From assembly GCF_026745355.1 (NCBI RefSeq), contig NC_079210.1:4466784-4530783 (forward strand): DNA of 64,000 bases. The letters are read 5' to 3'. This stretch comes from Beta vulgaris subsp. vulgaris. Lineage: Eukaryota > Streptophyta > Magnoliopsida > Caryophyllales > Amaranthaceae. The notes beneath the pieces were generated by a model, which was given only the letters and a program-made list of their open reading frames with translations, ran no database searches and had not been told where the DNA came from. The position numbers and the translations under genes are program-made. Each line of letters starts with the position of its first letter. Positions within the stretch are counted from its first letter, which is position 1. Positions 32,755 through 43,317 of this stretch are shown here, one piece after another.

Positions 32755-34530
32755 CTACAGACGACTTGATTTTGCTGGACCCATGATCATTGCTCTCGCT
32801 ATTTCTCTTAGCACCAATTTCTTAATCTTTCCTGTTGCTGTCTTGGGGAGGTCATCCTTAAAAATGACCTTCTTGGGAACCATGTAATGAGGCAATCTGT
32901 CCCTACAGAAGTCAATTATCTCTTTCTCAGTCGGCCGTACCTTAACTTCTGTATTGAAGCACACGAATGCGCATGGGGTTTCGCCCCAAAACTCATGTGG
33001 CTGTGCCACCACCGCGGCCTCATTAACCCCCGGAAAAGTATACAGCACTGACTCCACCTCTACACTACTAATATTCTCACCCCCACTTATAATTATATCT
33101 TTCGATCTATCTTTGATCATTATATATCCATCTGCGTGCATCACTCCAAGATCTCCAGTCCTAAACCACCCATCATCTCCCATACAATTCAACGTCGCTT
33201 GAGGGTTCTTGAAGTAGCCAAGCATTATACAACTCCCTCGCTGCACAATCTCCCCATTAGTTTTTCCATCTCGACTCACAGGTTTATTGGTTGTTGGATC
33301 TACTACATCAACAGCGGTCATCGCAAGGGTGCGAACCCCTTGACGAGCTCTCAGTTGCGCTCTCTCATTCGCAGGCAGACCGTTCCATTTGGGCTTCCAT
33401 GCGCATGAAACAGTCACCCCACCAGTCTCGGTTAGTCCATAACCATGACTAACAACAAATCCAAGTGCTTCAGCTCGAAGGATTACAGATGCTGGCGGGG
33501 GTGACCCAGCTGTTAGGACGTGCACCGGATGGTCCAGGATTTGAGTAGCCGCAGTATTAGATTTATCAGTGAGCATGTTAAGGACCACAGGTGCAGCGCA
33601 CAAGTGAGTCACTTGGTAGCGACGTATGAGATCATGAATTTTAGCACCGTCGAATTGTCGTAGGCAAATATTTGTTGCACCCACAGCTGCCATACCCCAG
33701 GTGAAGGCCCATCCATTAACATGGAACATTGATAGTACCCACAAGTAAACTGCCTGCTTCGGTACCGACCAGTCCATTACAGCGTCGAGGGCAGAGATAT
33801 AGGTCCCTCGATGGCAATGGACCACACCTTTGGGTGAAGATGTTGTTCCTGATGTATAGTTGAGGACAATTGGGTCCCACTCGCTTTCAGGTGCGATCCA
33901 CTTGAACATAGGATCTCCTCCCTTAAGAAGGTCTTCATAGCTACCCCAGAATTCACCAGGTGTTGGTGAGTTATCATCGTTGTCCGAAATGAGGATAAGA
34001 AGAGGATGGGGATGTTCTGAGGGGAGAAGAGAGACGGCTTCAAGAACTAGGGAGCAAAGTTCGTGATAGACAAACACAAGTTTTGATTCACTGTGATGTA
34101 GAAGTGTCGAGATTGTTATTGAATTGAGACGAGTGTTGATGTTATTGAGTATGGCTCCGGCCATAGGGACCGCGAAGTGAAGCTCATAAGCCGCGGGTAC
34201 ATTGGGAGCCACCACCGAAACCACTTGTTTTCTTTTAATTCCGATGGTAGTGATGGCGGAGGCGGCTTGGAGGCATCGATGGCGAGTTTCGGACCAGGTG
34301 TAGGTGGTGGTGTTGTAGATGATAGAGGGGCAGTCACCGTAGACAAGAGCTGTTCTCTCCAAGAAGCTTAAAGGGGTGAGAGGGGTGGAGTTTGCCCTTG
34401 TGGGTTTTAACTCATCCATGTTATTTGGAAAAAAGTTTTGGGACTGTGGCTTGTAATTTTTTCTTCTAATGTTAGGGAAACAACGACTATTTGTTGGTGG
34501 CTTCTCAACTTTCAATACATGGATCACCAT
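32755..34530 (-). CDS. Acyl-activating enzyme (AMP-forming acyl-CoA ligase), peroxisomal
   Basis: An intronless frame of 591 residues from the ATG at 34530, or 554 from the ATG at 34419 (MDELKPTRANSTPLTPLSFL), which fits the family's normal start better. It belongs to the plant AAE group that includes benzoate/cinnamate-CoA and short-chain acyl-CoA ligases. These enzymes make acyl-AMP, then acyl-CoA. Using 591-residue numbering: AMP-binding loop YTSGTTSSPKG (225-235), YGLTE (364-368), TGD (458-460), the hinge DRSKDIIISGGENIS, and catalytic Lys568 in PKTATGKIKK. The last three residues, SRL, are a peroxisomal targeting signal type 1. The 37 extra N-terminal residues could be a leader or simply untranslated. 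It could supply acyl-CoA to the flanking BAHDs. Confidence 0.93.
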   Translation of the reverse strand: MVIHVLKVEKPPTNSRCFPNIRRKNYKPQSQNFFPNNMDELKPTRANSTPLTPLSFLERTALVYGDCPSIIYNTTTYTWSETRHRCLQAASAITTIGIKRKQVVSVVAPNVPAAYELHFAVPMAGAILNNINTRLNSITISTLLHHSESKLVFVYHELCSLVLEAVSLLPSEHPHPLLILISDNDDNSPTPGEFWGSYEDLLKGGDPMFKWIAPESEWDPIVLNYTSGTTSSPKGVVHCHRGTYISALDAVMDWSVPKQAVYLWVLSMFHVNGWAFTWGMAAVGATNICLRQFDGAKIHDLIRRYQVTHLCAAPVVLNMLTDKSNTAATQILDHPVHVLTAGSPPPASVILRAEALGFVVSHGYGLTETGGVTVSCAWKPKWNGLPANERAQLRARQGVRTLAMTAVDVVDPTTNKPVSRDGKTNGEIVQRGSCIMLGYFKNPQATLNCMGDDGWFRTGDLGVMHADGYIMIKDRSKDIIISGGENISSVEVESVLYTFPGVNEAAVVAQPHEFWGETPCAFVCFNTEVKVRPTEKEIIDFCRDRLPHYMVPKKVIFKDDLPKTATGKIKKLVLREIARAMIMGPAKSSRL

Positions 34531-34621
34531 TGGAGCTCCATATGAAAGGGGTGCTTTTTTTTATAGAAATAATTAAATAAATTAAGAAATCACAAGTTGA
34601 ATTTGTTTATCATCTTATTTA

Positions 34622-34901
34622 CTTCTTTCATTTCAATTCAGTTTTAAGGCTTTGAAAATCACGAATCCCTAGACATTTTTTGAGAGGGGAGAGATAGAGA
34701 AAGAAAATAAAAGGGTCTCATTTGATAGAAGAGAAATAGAGAGAAGTTAGTACCCAAAATAAAAGTGTTACAACTAAATTGAAACTTGATAAAATAGAAA
34801 GTATCACAATTGAATTGAAACTTGATAAAATAGAAAGTGTCACAAATAAATTGAAAGTTTCTAAAATAAAAAGTGTCAGAAATAAATTGAAACGGAAAAA
34901 G
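34622..34901. mobile_element. Stowaway MITE, 280 bp, just upstream of the AAE gene
   Basis: Inverted ends CTTCTTTCATTTCAATTCAG and CTTTTTCCGTTTCAATTTAT with TA on both sides. The interior has three tandem copies of TTGAAACTTGATAAAATAG-like units. It lies about 200 bp from the probable AAE start, so it may sit in the promoter. Confidence 0.7.
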
Positions 34902-34903
34902 TA

Positions 34904-35401
34904 TATAAATTCGCACTAGGGTGGTAAATAAACTATATGTTGTAGTTTACTAATGCTTGAGGAATGCTTAGCTAAATTCCTCCTATATGTGATTTTTTGT
35001 AAACAAATGATGGCACGTTTGCAAATAAAGGGAAAATAATTTTTTTTTTTAAAAAAAAGAATAAATCATATTTCTATTGTGTTTCTTGAACAGTTATGTT
35101 GTATAATACATGTCAATTGTCATATACAAAACTCTAAATGTTACATAATAAGAGTAAATGATAAATGGTGTATAAAAATTATGAATATTATGTAACAAAT
35201 TGTTAAATGATATGAGCAATTTTATGTTATTCTTCACTCTTCGAAAAGAAGTGGGCAATGATAGCATTCAACACTAACCATTGACTTGGATGATGATCTC
35301 AATCCAGAGGACAATTATTACTGGCCACAACACAGGGATGATCCATGCGACAAATTGGGCCCCTTTAGGAAAACAATGTTTATCAATTTTTTAGAATTAT
35401 A
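34904..35401. other. AT-rich spacer, no gene seen
   Basis: Contains TGTAGTTTACTAATGC (34940), a word also found in the BAHD2 5' flank and its relic. Otherwise unremarkable. Confidence 0.4.
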
Positions 35402-36583
35402 TGTTAGAGATATATTAGGATACTAAAGATATGATAAATATCTTTAGGATATATTAGTAGTTAGGATATTAATTATATTAGGGGAATATTATCTTATGAT
35501 TTATTTCAAATAAGTATTAAGAATAATATATCTTCTGGAGGTGGGTTTTTTTCGGGCAGGAGTTTCTATGTACTCCTATATATATATTGTAGTCATCGTT
35601 CATTATTGAGCACACCTTAATACAATCATATTGTTTCTCTTCTCATAAACTTGTCATGGTATCAAGAGCCAATTGAGATAGATCTTGGGTCAAAACTCTA
35701 AATATTGTTCTCTCCTGGCGGTGGGTTAGAATTTTAAGCCCACCGGCCGGATATATTCTCATAAAGTTGAGATTTTTTTCCTACTGATGGATAGGGTTTC
35801 ATGAGGTTTTATTTTATCCCACCACCGTTGCGATCAAACATAAAATTGAAAAACAGACGATTCAAAGAGAGGTCTTGAATCGCGGGCGGGAAACAGAAGA
35901 AAAGTGATAGAAAGAGAACGATGATTCCGTGGATTGATATATATGTGATAAGAGGTTCGAAAAGAATGGCGTCCCTCGTATACTTAACGGGTTCGAAAAG
36001 AATGGCGTTCCCGTTTTGCTGAAATATTTGGTGAGATCGAAAAGAAATGACGTTCTCATCAAGAAAAAAAAAATCGTAGGTTCGAAAAGAAATACGTCCC
36101 TGTTTGACTGGCGAGTGATGTATTTGAAAAGATTGACGTTTTCATCATCAAGACAAAGAAAATTACGGGTTCGAGAAGAATGGCGTTCCTGATTTATTGA
36201 ATTATTTGGTGAGTTCGAAAAGAATTGGCGTTCTCATCAAGAAGAAAAAAAATTTGGTGGGTTCGAAAAGAATGGCGTTCCCAACAATATATCTATTTAA
36301 TTTGATTTGCCTTAATTTTTTTGTTTGTCCAATCGCAACGTTCGTATGACTGTCGTTGCGATCGCGGGAGGGTGTTAAAAATATATTAGGATACTAAAGA
36401 TATGATAAATATCTTTAGGATATATTAGTAGTTAGGATATTAATTATATTAGGGAAATTATTATCTTCTGGAGGTGGTGTTCGGGTAGGAGTTTCTATGT
36501 ACTCCTATATATATTGTAGTTATCGTTCATTATTGAACACACCTTAATACAATCATATTGTTTCTCTTCTCATAAAGTCGTCA
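35402..36583 (+). mobile_element. TRIM-like non-coding LTR element
   Basis: Short LTRs (35402-35656 and 36373-36583; the right one about 44 bp shorter by an internal deletion) start TGTTA and end GTCA. The primer-binding site TGGTATCAAGAGCC follows the left LTR; the purine tract GCGGGAGGG precedes the right one. The 716-bp interior has no coding capacity, only spaced GGGTTCGAAAAGAATGGCGT repeats (35950-36290). The flanks TTATA and ATATA match poorly. The element lies about 590 bp upstream of BAHD2. Confidence 0.85.
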
Positions 36584-37172
36584 ATATATTTATATAGACA
36601 ATTTTTTTTTGAGAAGATACATATACAACAATTTGAGGAAGGGAAAAAATTAATCAAAAGACAAAAAAAGTCAAGATTATAAATTCGCATTAATAAAAAG
36701 ATTTAGATTTCAAACATCATAATGATTTGCTCATTGCGTGTAGTCATGTGGATCGTGGTCAACGCTAATTACTTAAGATTTTAGATATAATTTTTAATTT
36801 TTAATGATACCATCTTAACAGTTGACTCATTAATTGTATGAATGAATTAATTGTCTTATTCAGTTAATTGCAGTTATATATCCGCGTTAGATCATGTTAC
36901 TTGTTTTTTTAGAAGAGACTTTATTTTTCTTTAGCATTAAACGACGACTTTGATTGTACTATTCGAATATTAAGTTTCCTTGTCAGCTAGATAACGTTTA
37001 TAATGTCCTTTTATATATATATAGAATCAATAGACATCTTGTAGTTTACTAATGCACTCAACAATGACTTGTAGTTTACGATTATTATTGCCATGATTGT
37101 ATCCTTGACTCTTGAGTAGATCTCAAAGTTAGTTTCCTAACATAAAGCTTTTACAGTTCTTGAATTGGTATC
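36584..37172 (+). promoter_or_regulatory. BAHD2 upstream region
   Basis: A TATA run, TTTTATATATATATAGAA (37010-37027), lies about 150 bp before the ATG. Parts at 36885-36965 and 37030-37080 are repeated in the relics around the hAT element, so this promoter type was once present at least once more in the window. Confidence 0.5.
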
Positions 37173-38546
37173 ATGTCCTTGAGCAAGATGAACATCAAAC
37201 ACATCACTCAAGATTTTATCAAACCCAACAACCCAACTCCTAATCATCTTCGTCTTCTACGAGCCTCTTTGTTTGATCATGTAAACACTCCCGTCCTTAT
37301 GCCCCTTATCTTCTTTTACTCCCGAACTTATACTACCAACATCGGTACTAATCAAGTCTTGGATCGACTCAAAGGATCCCTTCCGACGACGTTATCGATA
37401 TTCTATCCACTTGCAGGGCGCGTTCATAATGCTAAGCAAATCGATTGCAACGATGAGGGCGTGCCCTATGTACAAGCAGTGGTGGACTGCCCATTAATGG
37501 ATATTGTCTACAAGGCAGAAATGTCTCAACTCGACAAACTTGTACCCATCTATGGCAAAGAAGGGTATACGAGCTTGTTGTTAGCCATCCAAGTAAATGT
37601 TTTTGCTTGTGGTGCACTTGCAATTGGGGTGAAGATGAGCCATGCTATTTCTGATGCGTTCTCATTTTTTATGTTCATGAAGACATGGGCATCTATTGCA
37701 AACGGCAACCACGATACAGTGCGTTTGAATCGCCCTTACTTCGAGATTTCGAAGTTATTTCCACCCCCATCGCCTCAAATAGTAAATAACGTGGAGGAAG
37801 ACTCTAACCAAAATCCTGATCTTATACAGACGAGACCAGTGAGCAAATGGTTTTTGTTTAGTGAAACCAAGTTAGATGCAATTAGAACAAAACTATTTTC
37901 TTACACCAACAGTAATAGTCTTCCTTCCCGGCCCATGGTTTTATCGGCTTTCATTTGGAGCAGAATCAAGGTAGCTTGTCATAATAGTGTTAACATCATC
38001 CCTAATGAAGTGTACCATGCTGTTAATTTACGTCCTCGAGTGAATACACCAGATGAGAATTCTTACTACTTTGGTAACTTGGTCGTAAATGCCATAGTAA
38101 ACTCGTCTCTGGTGCTAAATGATGATAATAACAACTCCATGAACGAGTCTCGATGGTTGTACAACTTCTTAGCACTAACAAAAGAGTCCATCGAGAAAAT
38201 TATGAGTGATGGGTTTATTAAAGAGATTCTAGAAGGTAAGGAGGACTTGAGGTTCATGATGGAACACTTCGAAAGAGAAAGCAAGGGCGAGATAATCTCA
38301 CTTGGTTTGAGCAATCTACGAAGTTTGCCAGTATATGAGGCTGATTTCGGGTGGGGGAAGCCGATATGGGTGACCAGTGCAACTTTAGTTTTCAAAGATT
38401 TGATCATTTTAATCCCTGCTGGTCCGTCAAGTAACGATATAGTTGCTTATATTAACTTGAGTAGCGACGACATGGCTAAACTCGAGAATGATGCAAGGTT
38501 CATTGAGCTTACGTCGAAAGCAACTCAAGTTCACAGCAAGATTTAA
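37173..38546 (+). CDS. BAHD acyltransferase, vinorine synthase-like (BAHD2)
   Basis: An intronless frame of 457 residues. The catalytic motif is HAISD (157-161) and the structural motif DFGWG (391-395). NLRPR (285-289) is kept. It resembles BAHD1 along its whole length: the N-terminus (PTPNHLRLL), LAGRVH, CNDEGVPYV and the block from SLRSLP-like through AGPSSNDIVAYINLS are nearly the same. Differences cluster in 165-260, a region that helps shape the acceptor pocket in the family, so the two may differ in substrate. This is a tandem duplicate split by the AAE gene and a TRIM element. Expected role: acylation with CoA thioesters in the cytosol. Confidence 0.95.
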   Translation: MSLSKMNIKHITQDFIKPNNPTPNHLRLLRASLFDHVNTPVLMPLIFFYSRTYTTNIGTNQVLDRLKGSLPTTLSIFYPLAGRVHNAKQIDCNDEGVPYVQAVVDCPLMDIVYKAEMSQLDKLVPIYGKEGYTSLLLAIQVNVFACGALAIGVKMSHAISDAFSFFMFMKTWASIANGNHDTVRLNRPYFEISKLFPPPSPQIVNNVEEDSNQNPDLIQTRPVSKWFLFSETKLDAIRTKLFSYTNSNSLPSRPMVLSAFIWSRIKVACHNSVNIIPNEVYHAVNLRPRVNTPDENSYYFGNLVVNAIVNSSLVLNDDNNNSMNESRWLYNFLALTKESIEKIMSDGFIKEILEGKEDLRFMMEHFERESKGEIISLGLSNLRSLPVYEADFGWGKPIWVTSATLVFKDLIILIPAGPSSNDIVAYINLSSDDMAKLENDARFIELTSKATQVHSKI

Positions 38547-38649
38547 TGATTGAGAATTTTGTCATGTTCTTAGATGTCTAATTTGTTGGAATAATACATC
38601 AATATATTTCTTGATGAAAATTCTAAACCAAATTATTGACTCTAGTTTG

Positions 38650-40200
38650 ACAGAAATGAATTGGGGTACATGCGGAAGTTTTGATGGACCCTTCATAATA
38701 TAATAAATTGCATTTTATTGATTACATCGAGAAGAATTGTACAACTACATTTGTGAAAGTCTATATCTCTCACTTATCTGTTGTGACTCTAAGTCAATGT
38801 TATTTTGATGATGATAAACACTTTGTGCTATAACATGTATGTATGTAAGAGTGATCTAAGAAAGCTATCAAGATTTGAAGTTCATGAAAGATTGAAGACT
38901 TTGAAGAAATGAATAATCAAGATGGTGTTTCAAGTTTAGTTACTATATGCAAAATGTAATATGTTAGAATTATATGGTATATTGTGTGCCAAGTATAGAA
39001 ATATGAAATTAGGATGATTATTATTTTCTTAGAGAAGGGTATAAATAATCATGTTAATTTTATATGTCTATCTTAAAAGAAAATTGTAATTCAGAATTTA
39101 GAAAGTAGTTTGATAAAGTTTTGGAAAAACTGATTTATGAAAAGATTTTATAAAAAACCGAATTTAAAGTGTTTTTGAAAAAAACGAATTTAATAAAAAT
39201 TGAGATAAAATAGTTTTATAAAAATAAGATTTTCATAAACTATTTTGATAAAAAGGATTTCAAAACAAACGAGGAATATGAGATAAAAAGGAAATCAAAT
39301 TGGTTATCAAGATTATGGATAAACATTGATGATTTAAAGAAAACTTATCTTTTTAGAAATAAGGATAAAGTTTGCTTTCTAAAAAGAAAAGGTTTTATCC
39401 CTTAATCTTAGGAGATAAGGATAACGATGAAAAGGATAAATTTTGTTTTCTAAAAAGAAAAGGTTTTATCCCTTAATCTTAGGAGTGAAAGATAAGCATC
39501 ACTTAGAGAAGGATTTTCGTACACTCCATAAGCTATAAAAGGGATTATAACTCATTCTCATAACTCAAGTTTTCAGAGAGAAAAAATTGGAAATATTAAG
39601 AGCTGAAAACAGTTTCCTAAGACACAAAGTATAGCACTGTTCGAGTCGGTTTAAGTAACTATTCAATGATTGTAATTGTCCTCGAAATTGCTTGAATAAG
39701 AAGCACATTGTTGAGGATCATTTTTCTTTCTGTAATCGTACAATCATAGAGAGTGTCAACACTTAGATTTAAGTATTGGGGGTCACTACTAGGGGTAGTA
39801 GTGAGGGAAATTCTTATTGTATCAAGAGGTTGATATTTTAGGATTCAAAGAAATAAAAGAGTTTTTGTTTCTTGTGGACGTAGATCTCAGAGGTGAGATT
39901 GAACCACGTTATATCTTGAGTTTGAGTATTGATTTAATATAGTTTTAGTTTTAATTTTCGCCAAAAACTCAAAACAGAAATTCACGAGCGTTTCACACAG
40001 TGTCTGGCACTGTGCCATAACCTAAGTTTTGCGAAAATCGATTAGATTTCGTCACTCAATTCAATCCCCCCCCCCTTTCTTGAGTGTCGCCTTGTGTTCC
40101 AACATTATCTCTTTAGTAGAACTCTTATTCCTACCCTTCTAAATATTTTGTCGGAGCTTTCTTAATTGGCTTACCTTAAAACTCATGTACGGATGTTCTT
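38650..40200. repeat. Dispersed repeat split by the solo LTR; second copy at 42112-42290
   Basis: 38655-38778 plus 40105-40200 would form one stretch without the LTR. It matches 42112-42290 (GGACCCTTCATA, TTGATTACAT, ATATCTCTCACTTATCT, TCTAAATATTTTGT). The uninterrupted copy confirms the LTR insertion point. Confidence 0.7.
38779..40104. mobile_element. Solo LTR, 1326 bp, TTATC target duplication
   Basis: Begins TGTTGTGACTC and ends GTGTTCCAACA (TGTTG...CAACA ends). It is flanked by TTATC at 38774-38778 and 40105-40109. The CCCCCCCCCC run near the right end (40067-40076) and AATTCAATCC before it are usual near the 3' ends of Copia LTRs. No internal genes remain, so it arose by LTR-LTR recombination. 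It holds a 60-bp tandem duplication (39365-39487). Confidence 0.8.
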
Positions 40201-40483
40201 ATGATGGATTTCTCATAAAAAAAAGCCACCGTAAAAAATTAATGTGAGCGGCACATTTCATCACATCATCCACACATTATGCTGACTACACCGCGTGGTT
40301 TAAGGAAGTTGAAGATATTTTGACTTTTTATTTTAGGCAAGTTATGAAATAATTCCAAACTTAAATGTATTAAAATCTTTTCTCTATATACTGTATTCAG
40401 TATATGATCCACTAACTTATATTGTTACTTATACTACAATAAAAAAATACATGACATTATACTTTTCACTATAAGTTTTTTTC

Positions 40484-41065
40484 CAAGGTATAAAATAACA
40501 AAATGAAATCTTATATTATATAAAATTATGCTTTAAAATTATAATATATGAAAATCATGACATACGAATTGAAATATTACTTTATAAAATATTAGCACAT
40601 ATTATTTAAAGGGTTATGCTATATGCAGCCCTTAAGGTTGCATATAAAACATAAATACGCTACTTAAAATGAAAATAAGTTGTGAATTTATGGAAATTTT
40701 TTGCATCAACCGATGTAATAAATGATCAATTAATGCAACTTATTTCCATTTTTAGCTTCTTATATACTGCCCTTAGGGTTTCATATAGCTTTTCCCTTAT
40801 TTAAAATCCATTATAGTCAAAAACCTCCATTATTAACCGCGAGCAACCTAATTTGGAAGACAATTATATTTATTTTTTCACGGTATAAAATAATAGATTT
40901 AAATCTTATTATATACGAAATTATGCTTTACAAATTATAATATATGAAAATCATCACATACAAAATATTACTTTATAAAACATTGGCACATATTATTTAA
41001 ATTCCATTAATGTCTTCTTCAATCCCAGAACCTCCGTTATTACGACGAGCAACCTAATTTTAAGA
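40484..41065. repeat. Tandem duplication, about 190 bp x 2, one copy carrying a MITE
   Basis: Copy 1 (40484-40610 plus 40806-40862) and copy 2 (about 40878-41065) share TTATAATATATGAAAATCAT, TATTACTTTATAAAA and GCACATATTATTTAAA. They end with CGAGCAACCTAATTT. Copy 2 lacks the MITE. Confidence 0.8.
40611..40796. mobile_element. Mutator-type MITE, 186 bp, 9-bp target duplication
   Basis: Flanked by TTATTTAAA (40602-40610 and 40797-40805). Inverted arms of about 65 bp contain GCTATATG, CCCTTAAGG or CCCTAAGGG, and GAAAATAAGTTG. The empty site is present in the neighbouring repeat copy. Confidence 0.85.
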
Positions 41066-41099
41066 CGATTAGGGTGTCAACTTAATTTAAAGACATTTA

Positions 41100-41748
41100 T
41101 TGTTCATAAAGTTGACTTGCGAAGATTTCTGCACCATGCCATTCAGACGAATTATTGTGAAATTTTCGGTGCCATGGTCGAGTTTTTCGTTCAGTTGCCC
41201 GTCATTGCTGGTATTTTCCAAATATGAATGGTGGAAGACAAATTGCCTTTTGTTTTGGTGCATTGGACAGTCCTGTAACTTGTTTTGTTCATAGCCGCTA
41301 ATTGGATAGTGATATTTTTTTATGGCTATGCCCATAGTGTTGTCTTTTCTATGACCTTATCAAATAAATAGTGTTATTCTGCCATTGTCAAACGCTTAAC
41401 TCCTATTATATATGTTTGTACTCAGTTTCAAAAAGTATGTCTCTTTGTTCAATTGTGAACCTTACTTGTTTGCTCACATTCATTGCTCGTGGTGGAGATG
41501 TCCACATATTGGATAATGACAATCCCATAATTTGTTTTGGTCATAGCCGCTAATTGGATAGTGATAATTTTAATGGTTATGACCGTCTTGTTATCCTGGC
41601 ATTGCCAAATGCTTAACTCCTATTATATATGTATTTTGCTTTGAAAAATATGTCTCGTGGTTCGTTTGTGAACCTTAATTATTTGGTCAATGGTATTTCA
41701 TGTGGTGGATATGTCCAAATATTGGATAGTGTCATCCCTGTAACAACC
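41100..41748. repeat. Imperfect tandem repeat, unit about 250 bp, 2.5 copies
   Basis: Recurring landmarks: TCATAGCCGCTAATTGGATA (41290 and 41545), CTTAACTCCTATTATATATG (41397 and 41609) and GTGGTGGA with ATATTGGATA (41488 and 41700). Frames exist on both strands but no protein family is recognised. It may be a decayed gene repeated by tandem duplication. Confidence 0.6.
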
Positions 41749-42111
41749 CGGATTTCCCCGACCAGCTTTCAGAAGATTAAGCACAACGGAAGAGGCCTTG
41801 GTCGAGCTATTCCGGACTATTACCCTCACACTCACTGAATTACATCGGAGAGTGTGGAACTTAATTCCCAATTCTATTCAATTTAAATTAACTATTACAA
41901 CAACGCCTTGATTATCAACCTTTATCCTTATAAGTTTCGTTCTATAGAAATTCCGGCATAGTTTCCTTTGAAAATAGGACAATCCTAAAGTAGGAAATAA
42001 TCTAAACATGTTTATACAATTCTGATAATCTCCAATTCCAAATCTTAATAGCCTCAACGCTATCCCAGAGGAACACCAAAAGAGAACCAGTAGCACTAAC
42101 AACTCTTTGCA
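41749..42111 (+). mobile_element. Possible LTR fragment
   Basis: Begins CTGTAACAACCCGGATTTCCCC, similar to starts of some plant Gypsy LTRs (TGTAACAACCCG). No partner LTR, primer site or target duplication was found. Confidence 0.35.
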
Positions 42112-42290
42112 CGCGAAAGTTTTGACGGACCCTTCATAGTATAATAAATTGCAATTTATTGATTACATTCATAATAATTGTACAACTATATTTGTGAGAG
42201 CCCATATCTCTCACTTATCTCTTTGGTAGAACTCTTGTTTCTGTCCTTCTAAATATTTTGTGGGAGCTCTTTTAATTAGCTGACCTTTCA

Positions 42291-43080
42291 ACTCATGTAT
42301 ATATATATACAACATATTTAAAATTGTTGCATCCTAGTTTCTAAATTTATCTATACTTGTCTAATATCTTTGATTTTTACAAGATGTTTATGGATACTTA
42401 ATTTTTCTAGACTACACACACTATAATTTTCATTAAACATCTAGATTTTTTTAGTTTAACCTCTAATATAGTTTTTAAAGTATATATTAAAACAAATATT
42501 ATTTGCAAATCTGATTAGATGAATTTGTCGCAATCTTCTATGTTTTTGTGATTTTAAAGATGAGCACTGCCTACCATCTCTCCCCTACATGAGTCACATT
42601 GATAATGTCTTATTGCTCAACAGCTCAGTAGTTATGGCTATAAAATTTATTCAAGGCACTTGTCACGTCTTCTCTATCAGCTATAGTAGGAAAGTTGAGG
42701 GCCATCTTGTACAACTTAGGAACCCTATGCTAAACTATATTATGAGACCCCATAAAAAAATTTAAATAACCATGAATCACAATAAAAAAAATTTGAGGAA
42801 CAAAATTTTAAGCATGAATCATCATCAAATTATCCAATTAATAAATAGAAATCAAAATTTGATAATTAAACAATTCACATAGCCAAAATCTCATAAAATA
42901 GTAGTAAAACTAAACAAAATTCCAGACTGTCATAAAAAAAAACTACATAACAAAATTTTCATAATTTAGAAATTACCTTCAACTAGTAAGAGAAGGAATA
43001 ATATTAATCCATACTCTACCAAGTTGTAGTGCTACTGCCACCAACCATCTCATTTTTCATCCCTCGCATCTGCTCATTTG
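42291..43080. other. AT-rich stretch, no gene seen
   Basis: Low-complexity A- and T-rich DNA without coding signal on either strand; the 5' LTR of a Copia element begins at its right end. Confidence 0.5.
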
Positions 43081-43317
43081 TGTGATGTCCCAAAAAAGCC
43101 CTAGTCACTTCTATTAGAGTAACATTCTATGTAAAGGATAGAATGATCGTTTACTAGTTGTAGGCTTGTATTACAAACATTATATATATTGAATGTCAGG
43201 ATTAACCTACTCAGGTTAACACAATTATTCTCTACACTTGTACATGGTATCACAGCCTAAGAAAAATTAATTTTTTTTCTCTCCTTCCTCTAACCTACCA
43301 CCCGCAGTCCCCCATCA

